A stretch of DNA of 64,000 bases. It comes from Gnetum montanum. Taxonomy: Eukaryota; Streptophyta; Gnetopsida; Gnetales; Gnetaceae. Every line of letters begins with the position of its first letter. Position 1 is the first letter of the stretch. The position numbers were made by a program, and so were the translations under genes. Of this stretch, positions 35,813 to 46,655 are shown piece after piece. The stretch is taken from assembly GCA_015680685.1 (NCBI GenBank), contig MNCI01009225.1, positions 118,699-182,698 of the forward strand, in the 5' to 3' direction. A model generated the notes under the pieces. The model was not told where the DNA came from. It searched no databases and saw only the letters and a list, made by a program, of their open reading frames with translations.

Positions 35813-36600
35813 CTGTAAAGATGAGATGAAAGCCTAGTTAAGAGGCACCTATTGGTAGTAATCATGCATAACAAAAACTTGCAAAGCAATGACGAGATGT
35901 AACTAGAGAAGTATGATGTCAAGATTATAATTTTTCCAGTTTAAAGTCATGGAAGACTGCTATGGCATGAAGATGCAGAGCTTCTAAAATAGGAAATGTC
36001 AAACTATCGATGCGAGAATGTGGAATTGCTAAGAAATGCAAAACTGCCTATGCGAAAATGTGAAACTACTAATTTAGCATATGACAGATTGAGACTGCTA
36101 GTTTAAGGTCTTTTCAAATCGTTAATGTTGCAATCGTGTTGGGGTTGCTAGTTTAAAGTCTTTTCAGACCAGTAATGAAAGTGGAACACTACGCTAAAAA
36201 TGCTAGTTTAAGGTCTTTTCAAACCATTGCTAGTTTTAGGCCATTTCGGGCCTTAGCTAGTTTTAGGCCGTTTCGCGCCATAGCTAGTTTTAGGTCATTT
36301 CAGGTCATGGCATAGTATATTTTTAGGCCATTTTGGGGCATGGCTAGTTTTAGGCCGTTTCGGGCCATGGCTAGGTTTAGGTTGTTTCGGGCCATGGCTA
36401 GTTTTAGGTTGTTTTGGGCCATGGTGTAGCATGCCAAAGAGATGATACGCTAACAACTTGAACAACTGCTAACTAATAACTTTCATAGACAGATGGATGC
36501 AAACAACGAAAGATGGTAATGTGCAAAGAATGGCGACTGGGCAGGAAGCAACAAGGTTGCTACGCTATGCATAACTGCTTCTTGACCCATCATGGATTGA
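35813..36600 (-). other. Stop-rich interval between protease and RT: putative Ogre-type intron
   Basis: No coding potential. On the minus strand it ends at 35813 with CTTTACAG directly before the RT reading, a good plant splice acceptor. The donor is not certain; a GG-GTCAAG near 36590 is one candidate. Ogre-type Tat elements are known to splice an intron between gag-pro and RT; applying that here is inference from position. Tandem array 2 lies within it. Confidence 0.5.
36097..36424 (-). repeat. Tandem array 2 in B, between protease and RT
   Basis: Roughly ten units of about 27 bp with some spacing. In plus orientation each is GCTAGTTTTAGGCC, a TTTCG-type spacer, then GGGCCATG. The first units read GTTTAAGGTCTTTTCAGACC. 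GGCC/GGCC or GGTC/GACC pairs give every unit a short hairpin. The head GCTAGTTT is shared with array 1. Confidence 0.88.
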
Positions 36601-37213
36601 GTGGAACATAAGGCTAAGGTGCTCTACTAGGGTCCTCATTTGCATCATTGTTCCCTGCTTGGAAGGGCAACTCGACCCACACGCTTTCATTTTGGGAATT
36701 GGATTGCTAAGCTAACTCTTCCATTGGATGGCTAGTGTGTGCGTAAGTAGGTGCTTCATTCTTAGAGGTCATGACCTCTAAGCCATGCTCCATGTCTATG
36801 TTGTTGATTTCTTGTGCTGCTACCTTGTCACCATGGATCACCACCTCCCTGCCTACGTATGGTAGGCAGATTTCCTGGTGAATGGGTGAAGAGATAGCCC
36901 TAAGTTGCGCTAACTATGACCTCCCCAAGATTAGGTTAAACCTAAGCATTTCCTTGACCACGATGAATGTTGCATTTGTGGAGAACTGGTCCCCTGCAAT
37001 GAATTCTATGCAAACTATGCCCTTCACCAAGACACATGTCCTATTGAACGACCTCAGGCATGACGTCATTGTGGGTTTGAGCTGGTCGACCAAGCCCAAT
37101 TTGTCCACAATAGGAAAGGGGATGATGTTCATGACAGCCCCATCATCAACATGTACCCTTTGAATCTGGTATTGGCCGACCCGAATTGTGATGAATAGAG
37201 GTGTCGTAGTCAA
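36601..37213 (-). pseudogene. B retropepsin-like protease
   Basis: Minus-strand 37213-36914 is open: PLFITIRVG, then VHVDDGAVMNIIP and later FNLILGRS. The active-site loop, usually Asp-Thr/Ser-Gly-Ala, reads Asp-Asp-Gly-Ala. A TAG follows GRS where the family has a tryptophan, and the reading then continues as SPIHQEICLPY. Protease would release the mature Gag and Pol products. It lies upstream of the putative intron and in the same order as in Tat elements. Confidence 0.78.
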
Positions 37214-37999
37214 CTGACCTCCCTCAGGATCTTCCCTAAGGAGTCGTTGCTGAAAGTCAGTTGAGATGGTTCTGGTTCTGTAGGCACGGAGGGAAGCATG
37301 ACCGAGTGGATCACTTCCTCTTTCTTTGGCATGTCTTCATTGATCGAAATCACTATCAACATGGGATCAGAGCCTCACGATGTGGGACAGACTTCATGAT
37401 TAGGTTGTACAAGCTGAGTGTAGTGTTTTTCTATTTTAGAGCTTGCTTGACCTGAGTGAGGGCATACAAAAGGTCTTGGTCACCTCCCTATTTAACGCTT
37501 TCCTCTTCTTCGATTCATCCCAGAGGATGAATTTCCCAAGGAGGGGTGACTTCGAGTCTAAGTTCAGATCCTTTTTGGCAGGGCGACGTAGACTCTGCGG
37601 TTATAGTAATGTTCATCTTTGGTGATGAGGGTGTAGACACAGGGGGTGAAGACGTAGGCTTGGAAATAATAAGAACGGTACTTCCTCTCAACATCTCACC
37701 TGTAAAATGCACTTCCCATTTTTTAGAGCGAGAAGGCTGCTCAGCTGTCTTATGCAGGGTGGGGGCTATCAAAGGAGTCGGCCCCCTGATGATGAAAGGA
37801 TCTAATGGTGCTAACGGGCGGGGTAGTGCAATTTTGCTAACAGATGGCATGGAGATGGATGCCTGTGGAGGGACTGTTAGAACAAACAGCTATTGCAAGC
37901 TTTGACCAATTGCTGGTGGTGCTGGTGCACTACATTAAGGCACTCAAACCATGAATGGTTGCTAGGATGGCCTAGGATCACTATCAACGCCGATGGTGT

Positions 38000-40377
38000 T
38001 GATGATGTAACTAGCATTATTGGTGTTAAGGGGATATGTGTAGACATGCATAGATTGGTTCTTAGGGCATACTGGGTTGCTTCCGTCCAGTACCAGTTTT
38101 CCCTAATCAATTAATCTCTGGATGTCATCCTGCAATCCCAGATAGTAATCTATGTTGTGACCACACTATTGGTGATAGTCACAAAATCTATCCAGCCTAA
38201 AACCCTTAGGAATTAGGGGTTCATTGGGTAGGGCCAAAGAAGGGTTCCTAAGGGGCTTGCAGTAGCATTGATGTCTCCTAATTTTTTCTTCTAACATCTG
38301 CTTGTGTTGGATGTGCCCTACCACTAGCAGCTGCTTCAGAAGTTCCGAAGGCTTGAGAGGCAGTGGGGTGTACTTTGAGTGATCTTTACGCTCAAATTTT
38401 AGTTTGAGTTGTGTAGATATCTTAGGTGTGGGTATGGTAGGTTGTGGTGCATTGCCCTACCTAGGCACGAGGTTAGCTACAGGTACGATCGATTTATTGT
38501 TGTTCTTGTTACCATTGTTACTAGGTTTGGGCTTGGCCTTAGTTGCCATAGCGGCCACTGTGGTTATTGGGGCCTTACCTTTGTCCTTATTTTTAAAGAT
38601 GTTTTTGTAGGCAATGTAGGATAGGTCTTTACTTGCCTTGGCCGTGTTTTGTATACTCTTGGTCTGAGCAAAGGCATGACTAAGAGTGCAAGGGGTGAGG
38701 TAGTATAGTTTAGACTTGATAAAGTCATTCACTACATCCTTAAAGATAGCCAACAAGTGGGCCTCTATGATGGGCTCATGGATTTCATTAAGGGTTGCGC
38801 TCCAATGCTAGATGAACTTCTGGACTGGTTCTAGAGGTCTTGCTTCATGCTCATCAACTGGTCCAACATGGTTTCCTCTTTCAAGTTATACTTGAAGCAC
38901 ATCACAAACTGGGTCAGAAACTCTTCCATAAGTGAAATAGATGAGTGTGGAAATGCGTGGTACCAATCTAAAGCCCTTTTGGTTAGTGACATAACAAAGA
39001 CACGAATTATTGTGTGTGGCCATTGCTACAACAAAAGGGATTTAGACCTAAAGGTGACAAGATGTGCATTAGGATCTCCCTCCCCATTGTACTTTGTGAA
39101 GTGGGGAAGGGACATCGCTAGGGGTAACGTCAGAGTAGGGATTGTAGGGTTGATGGGGTCGTCCTAGTAAAGTCCATGACTTGTACCATGTTGGACCCAA
39201 CAACTTTGAGGCATTTTTTTCCATCGGTGAGGGTTTGGATAAGCTAGAACGCTTGGTCCAGACCCTGTGATGTTGTGGATGGTTGGGGAGCTACTGAGGT
39301 GGCTTCCATCTATGAAATGGTAGGGGTGGGGGTGCGACCCATCAGTGGTACCGTTGGGATAGCTCCTGCGAACGGTGCTGCTTGCATTGTCCACCACCCG
39401 ACAAGTGGTGTTGTTGGAGCAGCAACCGCAGGTTGGGCTACTGGATAGACCGCTTGTGTCATTGGCAGCATAGACCATAGCCTCATGTTGGATTGTACCA
39501 TTTGTAGGGTGTGGTAGGTCTGAGAGTGAACATAATGAGACGTATGCGATGGTTGTGGAATAGGCGAAGAAGTGAATGGGGTCCACCATGTGGATGGGCC
39601 TAGGCCCGTCATGGTGGGTGAAACAAATGTGAGCATAGGAATGGAAATAGAAGTTGCGTATGACTGTGAAGTAGGTACAGCATGAACATGCAGCAAGGTA
39701 GCCATGATTGGTGTGTGATGTGCTATAGGAATGGAATGATGAATAGTTTGCAGAGGCATAGTTGCTGCAAATGAAACAGGGGAATAAGGATGTTAACACG
39801 CCAGGAAGGTGACATGGCTACCCATTACAGTTGTGATTGTAGGTTGTGGGAGCGTAGGTGTGATCATAAAGGGAGTGATGACAGACAATGGATTGGTCGA
39901 GAAGGATTGGGTAGGAGCGACAAGAATGGGGTTGGTTTGACCTCCCTCATCAGATTGGAAATCGAGTTCCTCTTGTCCATCCTGTAAGGCATCATCTTAG
40001 TTAGATGTTATGTCCTGTTGCTTCCTAAGCCTAGCTAACTAGATTAGCTGGTCTAGAAGCCTTTGATTTATCTATGTCAAAGGTATGGAAGCACCGGGAG
40101 TGGGAAAAAACTCTTTCCCGTCGTAGTAAGCGAACTCGAAGCTACGTTTGCCTTTGAACTCGTGTACATCTAAAGGCAGGCTTGCCTAAACCTTTGCACA
40201 GAGGAAGTTATAGCACACATCTTGTTAGGCCAAGCCCTCAGGTCCATGGTTTTGGATCCTGAGGGATTGACGTGTTTCCAACGTTGGGTTAAGCAGTTGT
40301 TCAGCACCTGTGATGCCTTGAACTGTGATAGGAACCTCAACGTTGAAGGTATTAGTAGTAGTAGTTGCGGAAGTCAT
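38000..40377 (-). pseudogene. B gag
   Basis: Starts at the ATG at 40377 (MTSATTTTNTFNVEVP) on the minus strand. A long Pro/Thr/Ser/Met-rich middle part (39.8-39.3 kb) is open in two frames. The gag core lies near 39.15-38.85 kb: LPHFTKYNGEGDP, then ALDWYHAFPHSS and EEFLTQFVMCFKYN. The DWYHAF block is the conserved Trp-Tyr region of Ty3 Gag. Several stops occur. A further open minus frame at 37850-37515 (Pro-rich) links it to protease. Confidence 0.82.
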
Positions 40378-40481
40378 TGTTACTAAGCTAGGTAGTTTTG
40401 CAAATGGAAGAAAGAAAAGAAATCAAAAAGCTAAGAAATTTTTTGCGGATCAGAAAAACAAGGGAATTGAAAAGTAATCAA

Positions 40482-40800
40482 AAAGGCTTTATGTCTTACT
40501 GGGCTCCCAAGGAACCGTCGAGGCGACCAATCTGTACCACACGACATGTAAACAACTGCAAAAGGGTGTCATGTTTACTCTAGTGCATGATAGGGTACAG
40601 AGTGCGTGCAAGACTACCATAAGATAGGTAAGTCAACTGGCGATCAAAGGCTTTATGTCTTGTAGGGTTCTCAAGGAACTGTCGAGGTGACCGACCTACA
40701 CCACACGATGTGTAAACAACCACAAACGGGTGTCAGGTTTATGCTATTGCGTGTCAGGGTGCATAAGGCTTACAGGACTACCATGACACATGGAAAGGGC
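40482..40800 (-). repeat. Two-copy 164-bp tandem repeat in the B leader
   Basis: A block beginning AAAGGCTTTATGTCT at 40482 recurs at 40646, and the copies align for about 155 bp with scattered substitutions. It lies between the primer site and gag, where retroelements hold RNA dimerisation and packaging signals. Confidence 0.8.
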
Positions 40801-40806
40801 ACCAAA

Positions 40807-40832
40807 AGGCCCTCCTTGTAGTGCCAAAAAAA
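40807..40832 (-). other. Putative primer binding site of B
   Basis: The minus strand after the LTR reads a T run, then TGGCACTACAAGGAGGGCC, similar to the site in G1. The tRNA is not assigned. Confidence 0.6.
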
Positions 40833-42494
40833 TATAGCAATTAAAAACATTGGTTGCTGGAAAACACCAAGGGGTTGTTAGTCATTAACAACCTCAACCC
40901 CAAATCCGCGGGAGGGCCATGCTGGACAAAATGGAAACAGGGTGCCCTGAACGGTCTGGTCGATTAGACAGGGACTTAGTTGGTGTTAATATAACCTTTT
41001 GCAATGTGTGATTTGAAAATGAGACTGATAGCGCAAAGTAATGCTTAAATGTAAAAGAAAAAAAAGACAGAAATTAGTGTAACATGTGATAACAAGCAAG
41101 AGACAAAGTAAAATGCGGTTAGGAAAGTGCACACTTCGAAGCTACAACTTCGCTTTGTCGAGGTGGGTACAATCGGTTGCACACCGCTGAGAAGTGTAGA
41201 GATCTTGAAAGCAACCAAGACGTGTAGAGGAAGATGGCTGTGTGCTTGAACGCGAGCTCAGGTGTTAACAATGCAAAGTGCTACCAAGGTGGTAGGAAAG
41301 AGCAAAGACAAAATGCCAACTGAGAATGCTAACTGTTTACAATGTCAAATAGAAAGCTTACAATGCTCAAGGTTACAGTGCTAGTTTTTTGCTTTTCTGC
41401 CAACACAATTGTTAGCCAACTAAAAATGCCAAAAGACCTGGACCCTTCGAGCATTGCTCATTGGGGTATTTATAGGATCAAGGGTACGCGAAAGATGCGG
41501 TTTGGATGCCACGTGCTCTCGGCTTGCACTGAAAGATCTATGCCACATGTGCCTGCATGATCGTTGGACGAGTCTGCCACTCCATAATTACAAGACTGCC
41601 ATGTTATAATTGTGTTGTCAGAGCAACAGTGCAATTAGATGAAATGCATTGATGTAGCATAACTATTTTTCATGCTTTACTATGCTTTGTAGTGTAGCGT
41701 GCTTGGTGTAGCCTAGCATTTTGTTGCGCTGTGCTACGCTACACATCGTAGCATAGCGTAGCCACTGGTTCGAAGCAAAAATTTTGTGTTGTGTCCCGCT
41801 GCATGCGTTGGAGACCTTTGAAGAACATTGGCTATTTATTGCATATTTGCTACACTATGCTATGCTATGTAGTGTATCATAGCGTAGCAGCCGTCCTTAG
41901 TTGCAAAAAACGTTGCCAATCTACAAACCTTGCCTTTTGCATTGCGAAGATTGCGAACTTGCTGATCTTGCCCTTTGAGTTACCTTTTGTCACTTTCATA
42001 GAATTGCTATGCCTCGCTGCATCATGTAGCTTAGCATAGTGTAGCAGCAAACATGGCATTTTTTTTCCAAGTTCGCTGCTTTTTGACGAAAGGAGACATT
42101 GCTAAAGGACTTGAAGTCGGTTGTGCTACACTGTGTGGCACAGTATAGCATAGCACTACACTCCTACAAACATTTTCTGAAGTTTGCTATGCTACATATC
42201 GTAGCGTAGCATAGCAAAACTCCTTGACTTAGAAAACTTTGCTGAAGCACTTTGTGCATTTTGAGCATTGCCAACAATTCCACACACCACTCCTTAACGC
42301 ATTGTCGGCTAGATGAACTACTCAGGTGGGCAGGTTGGAGAATCCATTTAGCCTGTTGACACCTGGGGTAGAAAATTTTCCGAACTGGATAGTCTGAACA
42401 TCAGAGCATCCATCTCCTGAAGAACTGTTGTAACGCTACATGAATTGCAAAGGCCTGGTGAACCAAGCATGCCTTCAAATTTTGGGGTGTTTCA
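40833..42494 (-). repeat. 5' LTR of B
   Basis: Aligns with 29646-31309. Minus-strand TATA box at 41467-41476; the GCTACGCTA/TAGCGTAGC clusters recur at about 41690-42205. In the first 100 bp I count 20 differences from the other LTR, 19 of them transitions. Confidence 0.92.
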
Positions 42495-42499
42495 AGGTT

Positions 42500-43302
42500 G
42501 ACACTCTTGCATAGGTTTGATATCTTTCATTAAAGAGTTCTATCATTGTCGGCCAACATCGAATTGATTTTGGTTTTAAGGACCTATACCATACTTTTGC
42601 TTAGTCAATGAGTATCATAGGAAACAACTTAAATTTTTTCCATCCATTATCAATATTGTTTGGTACACAAGCATCATGGAAGGCTTGTAAATAATGTTGC
42701 GAATATAAATCATAGCCTCCTGAAGACTTGGGAAAGTTAAGCCTAGGTAGATGGCTTTCCTTGCGATGCCTATGAGATATTTGAATAGCCTCTTGTGTAT
42801 GCATTAAGCTCTTAGTGGCCAGTAGGGGTTCATCATCACTAGGTAGGTTATGAATTTGTGAGTTGGGATGATGTTATCTTCATTCATGTTGGCATTCCTA
42901 ACTTTGCCCATGGGCTCGATTTTTATTTCTACGTCAACCCCTTGAGAGATGGTCATTTGTGTCACGACCTAATGTCAAAGGAGTAGAGGAAGAGAAAACA
43001 TTGGAAGACTCATCATGACTTTTGTAAGTCTCCCAATCATCCTTGGATAAATTCTTATTAATTATTGAGAAGGTCCTAAGCCTTATGAGCCTCCTTGTTC
43101 TATGGGATGTCCTAGCCTCACTAGAGGTGTTAGAGTTGAATGACGAGAGTCCTTGAGTATCATTGGGGTGTTCATGAACATAGAGGATCCCTGCATAAGA
43201 TTGAGTACTCCAAACTTCATCTTCATCATCATATAGTTCATTGGTTCTCCAATGAATTACCTTACTAGTTGTTGCATTAACATAGTCTTATGAGAGAGAC
43301 AT
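42500..43302 (-). pseudogene. A2 gag, first part
   Basis: The minus-strand reading starts at the ATG at 43302 (MSLS, as in A3) and runs to the B insertion at 42499. It holds the acidic N-terminal segment and FPKSSGGYDLYSQHYLQAFHDACVPN near 42.72-42.65 kb (given here only as landmarks: the LQAFHDACV block is shared by A0 and A3). It continues at 29640. Confidence 0.75.
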
Positions 43303-43410
43303 TATTGTGAATTGTATGTGACTTATTTGCAATTACTTTCTTTTCTAAAGATGTATCATCAAGGCTTTGTTACAACAATCTTGGATGATGTAACTAATCT
43401 AAATAACTAG

Positions 43411-43433
43411 CATAGTCCTAGTAACAGTGCCAA
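43411..43433 (-). other. Primer binding site of A2
   Basis: The minus strand reads TTGGCACTGTTACTAGGAC, a diverged version of the site in A1 and A3, directly beside the LTR. Confidence 0.75.
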
Positions 43434-44298
43434 TGATGAGTGGTAAGGTACCCCTATATTCAACTATATGAATATGAGTATTCACACACAATTTGGTTGA
43501 ACTCCACAGAAGGACTAGTTGTGGTATCTAGATAGTTACACATTGATCGCAGTTCACTGTCTTCCCACTTGGACTAGTATTTACTTGGCCATGTATGGTT
43601 TAGTCCAGAATGAGGCAAATGATGAGATCCTAAACTAGTGCTACTTCTAGAGACAATGGAAAATAGTCTTGTTTTAAGTTATTAGGCCATGAGAAGCAAA
43701 ATCTAAACTAGCCTAAGTGCAATGAGCATCCATCCTTAATCATCCATGCACATCTTGGACCTCATGTACTACTTTTGGGATTACCAAGTGTATATTACTT
43801 GAGCACTCCTAGATATACTACTAGGTTACCAAGTAGTTACACTTAAATGTTCATAATTAAGTCGTACTCATTCCACATTTAATAACAGGAATAGTAAATG
43901 ATGGTAAAGAAATATTAACAAAGAAAACAATAAATAACAAATAACAATTAAAGTAATTAAAAGCTAAGTGAATGCTATAATGATGAAGTAATCTCGATCT
44001 TTATTGCTGATCATGTGTGTGTGTCTAAGTATGTCACACTCGAATAAAGGTTTCGTACAATTACAATCATCACACTGCAGGCATGCACTAGGGAAAGAAC
44101 TAAAATAAACTGAAAACTGACAAAAAAGACTCTACACTTACACTTACCGACTTCCCTTTTCCTCTGCACTTGAATGTGTATTTATAGTCTTACACAGGAA
44201 TCATGATATCATGTATTTGATATCGTTATCCAAGCTGCAATATTGTGTACTGGATATTGAGGATCCAATATTGGGGCTTGGAAAACCATGATTCATCA
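43434..44298 (-). repeat. 5' LTR of A2
   Basis: 865 bp, TGATGAGTGG to ATTCATCA in plus orientation. Minus-strand TATA region near 44178-44188, with GATATC and CCAATATTGG blocks between it and the LTR end. Confidence 0.92.
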
Positions 44299-44303
44299 AT
44301 GTA

Positions 44304-46480
44304 CATTTGTTCTAAGGGAATTCACACATGTTTTAGCTTCTATCATGCCAAAATGTTTGAGTATTTGCTGAACATATTTTATCTATGAAATAAAAGTTCC
44401 ATTCTTGAGTTGTAGGATATGTAGGCCAAGAAAATGAAATAGCTCTCATATCATAGACATTTCAAACTTGAATTGCATAGCCTCAAAAAATTATGTATCC
44501 AATCTTGAGCTTGTTTATCCAAACATTATATCATCTATAGAAATCTAAGCAACTAAAAATCCTACATTTTCCTTTTTACTATATAGGGTACTATGCAGAA
44601 GAGCTCTTAAATGTCCATTTTAAACTAACTATGAATCAAGTTTTGCATACCACATTGTGGATGCTTTTTTTAACCATATAAAGCCTTATGTAGCTAATAC
44701 ATAGGATTTGACTTTCCAGTGTTAATAAATCCTTCTAGTTGTTCTATATACACTATCTCTTTTATCTCTCTATTAAGGAATGTATATTTCACATCCATTT
44801 GGTAGAGTTTGAACCCTTGATAAGCTGCAAAAGGTAACAACATTCTAATAGATTCTAGTCTTGCCAATGGAGCAAACGTATCCTCATAATCAAGCCCTTC
44901 TATTTATGAAAAACCTTTGGCTACTAATCTTGCTTTGTTCCAAGAAACTTCACCATGATCATTCAATTTGTTTGCAAAGACCCATTTAGTATTAATAACA
45001 TTTTCTCCTTTTGGCAATGGAATAAATTCCCAAGTATTGTTCTTTACAATCTACTTCATCTCTCTATCCATGAAATTCTTCCAATCCTCACTGCCAAGAG
45101 CTTTCCTTACTATGAGAGAAATAGAAAAAGTAAGACAACGTATGAATAACCCATGATCTATTGTTTCAGATTTGTTCCTCCTTGCTCTCTATCTAAGTGG
45201 TGTTCTAAAAATATCTACAATGGATCTGAACCTTTGTATTCTTCTTCTCTGACTATCTTCAGGTGGCTTCTCGCCCTATTTCTATCTCATCCATTAAGAT
45301 TAGTTGTTCTTCATCATCCTCCTCAACTTGTTCAGATGCCATGACTCCATCATTGTCTTCTTCTTCATCTACTTTCATATCTTTCTCAACCTCATTGTTA
45401 GCATCATCAAATAATTCATCAATCTTAACATGAGGTGTTTCAACAATTTTTAATGTTTTCAAATTTAGAAAATAATAAGCTTTTGACTAACTAGAATAAC
45501 CAATAAATAGACCTTCTTCATAGTGACTATCAAGCTTATGAACATTACCTTGGTTTTTAATATAACACTTACTACCAATTATTTTGAAATATTGAATATT
45601 AGCTATTTTATCATACCACATTTAGTAGGGAGTTTTACAATTATTAGCTCCTACCAAACATCTATTAATGATGTATATCATGTTTTGGCTATCTTGTTGC
45701 ATAAATATTTTGGTACATTCTTTTCATTCATCATGGATCTAATCATTTCAAGTATAGTCCTTTTTTTTGTGCTTTGCAACCATTTTGCTTAGGTATTCTT
45801 GGAGGTAAAAAGTATCTCTTGATACTTGAATTTCTGCAAAGCTCATAAAATTCATTTGAGGTGAACTCACCTCCATTGTTAGTCCTAATAGCTTTTATTT
45901 TAAGTCCTATTTCACTTTCAACCATATTTTTAAATGCTTTAAGTCATTGGAAGACATTAGATTTTTTCTCGATATATGTAAGCTAATGCATTCTATTATA
46001 ATCATCTATGATAAGGAAAAAATATCTACTACCATCAAATCTAGCTACATTAAAGGGACTACATACATCCATATGTAGTAATTCTAGCTTATTCTTATAA
46101 GAAAAATTGGTTGATTTAAAGGTAGCTCTGGTTTGTTTATTGTGTTGATAGGAAAAACATACCTCCTCCAAATGATTTACTTGAGGAATACCTCTAATGC
46201 TTTGGGTCTTGATCAAGACTTGGATATTTCCTGAGCTTAAATGTCCTAATCGTTTGTTCCATAACCTACTATTGTTCATCTCAAAGATAAGAGTTACATA
46301 ATGCATTTGTATATTAATTGAATATAAATTATTTTCTATTTGAGTGACATAAACCTTTGTTTACATTTTCTAAAATACATTTTTTATCCATAAAGCTTAT
46401 ATTATAACCTTCTCTTAAGAACTATCCTAAACTCCGCAAGTTATAGTGTAAACCATCTAGAAAATAAATATGAAAACACA
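44304..46480 (-). pseudogene. Copia element C: integrase and RT remnant
   Basis: Minus-strand order: a GAG-pre-integrase block (LWNKRLGHLSSGNIQ, 46270-46220), integrase (LHMDVCSPFN and YFFLIIDDYNR near 46.0 kb, then AIRTNNGGEFTSNEF and PKQNGCKAQKK at 45.9-45.75 kb), an acidic linker, and RT (TKWVFANKLNDHG, LYQMDVKYTFLN, ALYGLKKAS, SIDDIMFG near 44.53 kb). In integrase, the second catalytic Asp reads Asn (TNNG for TDNG) and the expected Glu after QNG is replaced. RT keeps the two aspartates of its active site. Stops are frequent. The frame continues at 22276 on the other side of A2. Confidence 0.9.
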
Positions 46481-46655
46481 CATGCATCTAGGTAAATAGA
46501 AAAACACAAAGAATACAAAATCTCCTTGAAGTCACACCCTGTTCAAACCTTTGAATCCTTTCCAATTTCAAAAACTACTAAATTCACAAATTTGTTAATT
46601 TTTGTTAATGAAAAAAGGACTGCACATTTTCAAAAGAAGGAAAACTATAGAGTTT
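46481..46655. other. AT-rich junction between element C and copy A3
   Basis: No protein similarity. The family A match starts near 46657 (TGGTTGGATGTTGTG, shared with A2 at about 27913), and the copia reading fades near 46480, so the junction lies in this interval. Confidence 0.45.

Larger units (their letters stand above)
29646..42494 (-). mobile_element. Tat/Ogre-like Ty3 retrotransposon B
   Basis: A 12.85-kb element with LTRs of about 1.66 kb, TG...CA termini (the first G is mutated to A in the inner end of the right LTR) and exact target duplications AGGTT (29641-29645 and 42495-42499). It sits in the gag of A2. Minus-strand order is LTR, primer site, duplicated leader, gag, protease, a stop-rich interval with a tandem array, RT, RNase H, integrase, a second array, polypurine tract, LTR. 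The gap between protease and RT fits the intron known in Ogre-type Tat elements. Most frames have stops, although the integrase frame is open for 350 codons. Confidence 0.92.
22277..44298 (-). mobile_element. Athila-like element A2, itself split by element B
   Basis: A2 has LTRs at 22277-23139 and 43434-44298, exact 5-bp target duplications ATGTA (22272-22276 and 44299-44303), a primer site at 43411-43433 and a polypurine tract at 23140-23152. Removing B and its target duplicate leaves about 9.2 kb. Minus-strand order is LTR, primer site, gag (two parts), a non-coding stretch of about 2 kb, a long accessory frame, LTR. I found no protease, RT, RNase H or integrase in it, so it looks non-autonomous, unlike the related A5 copy. 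LTR pairs differ at 9 of the first 100 positions by my count, 7 of them C/T. Confidence 0.9.

Noticed and set aside
39164-39799. 211-codon minus-strand frame overlapping the gag of B in another frame
   Set aside because: The 39759-39310 frame continues the gag reading on either side; the longer frame is a shadow caused by Pro/Thr/Ser/Met-rich composition.
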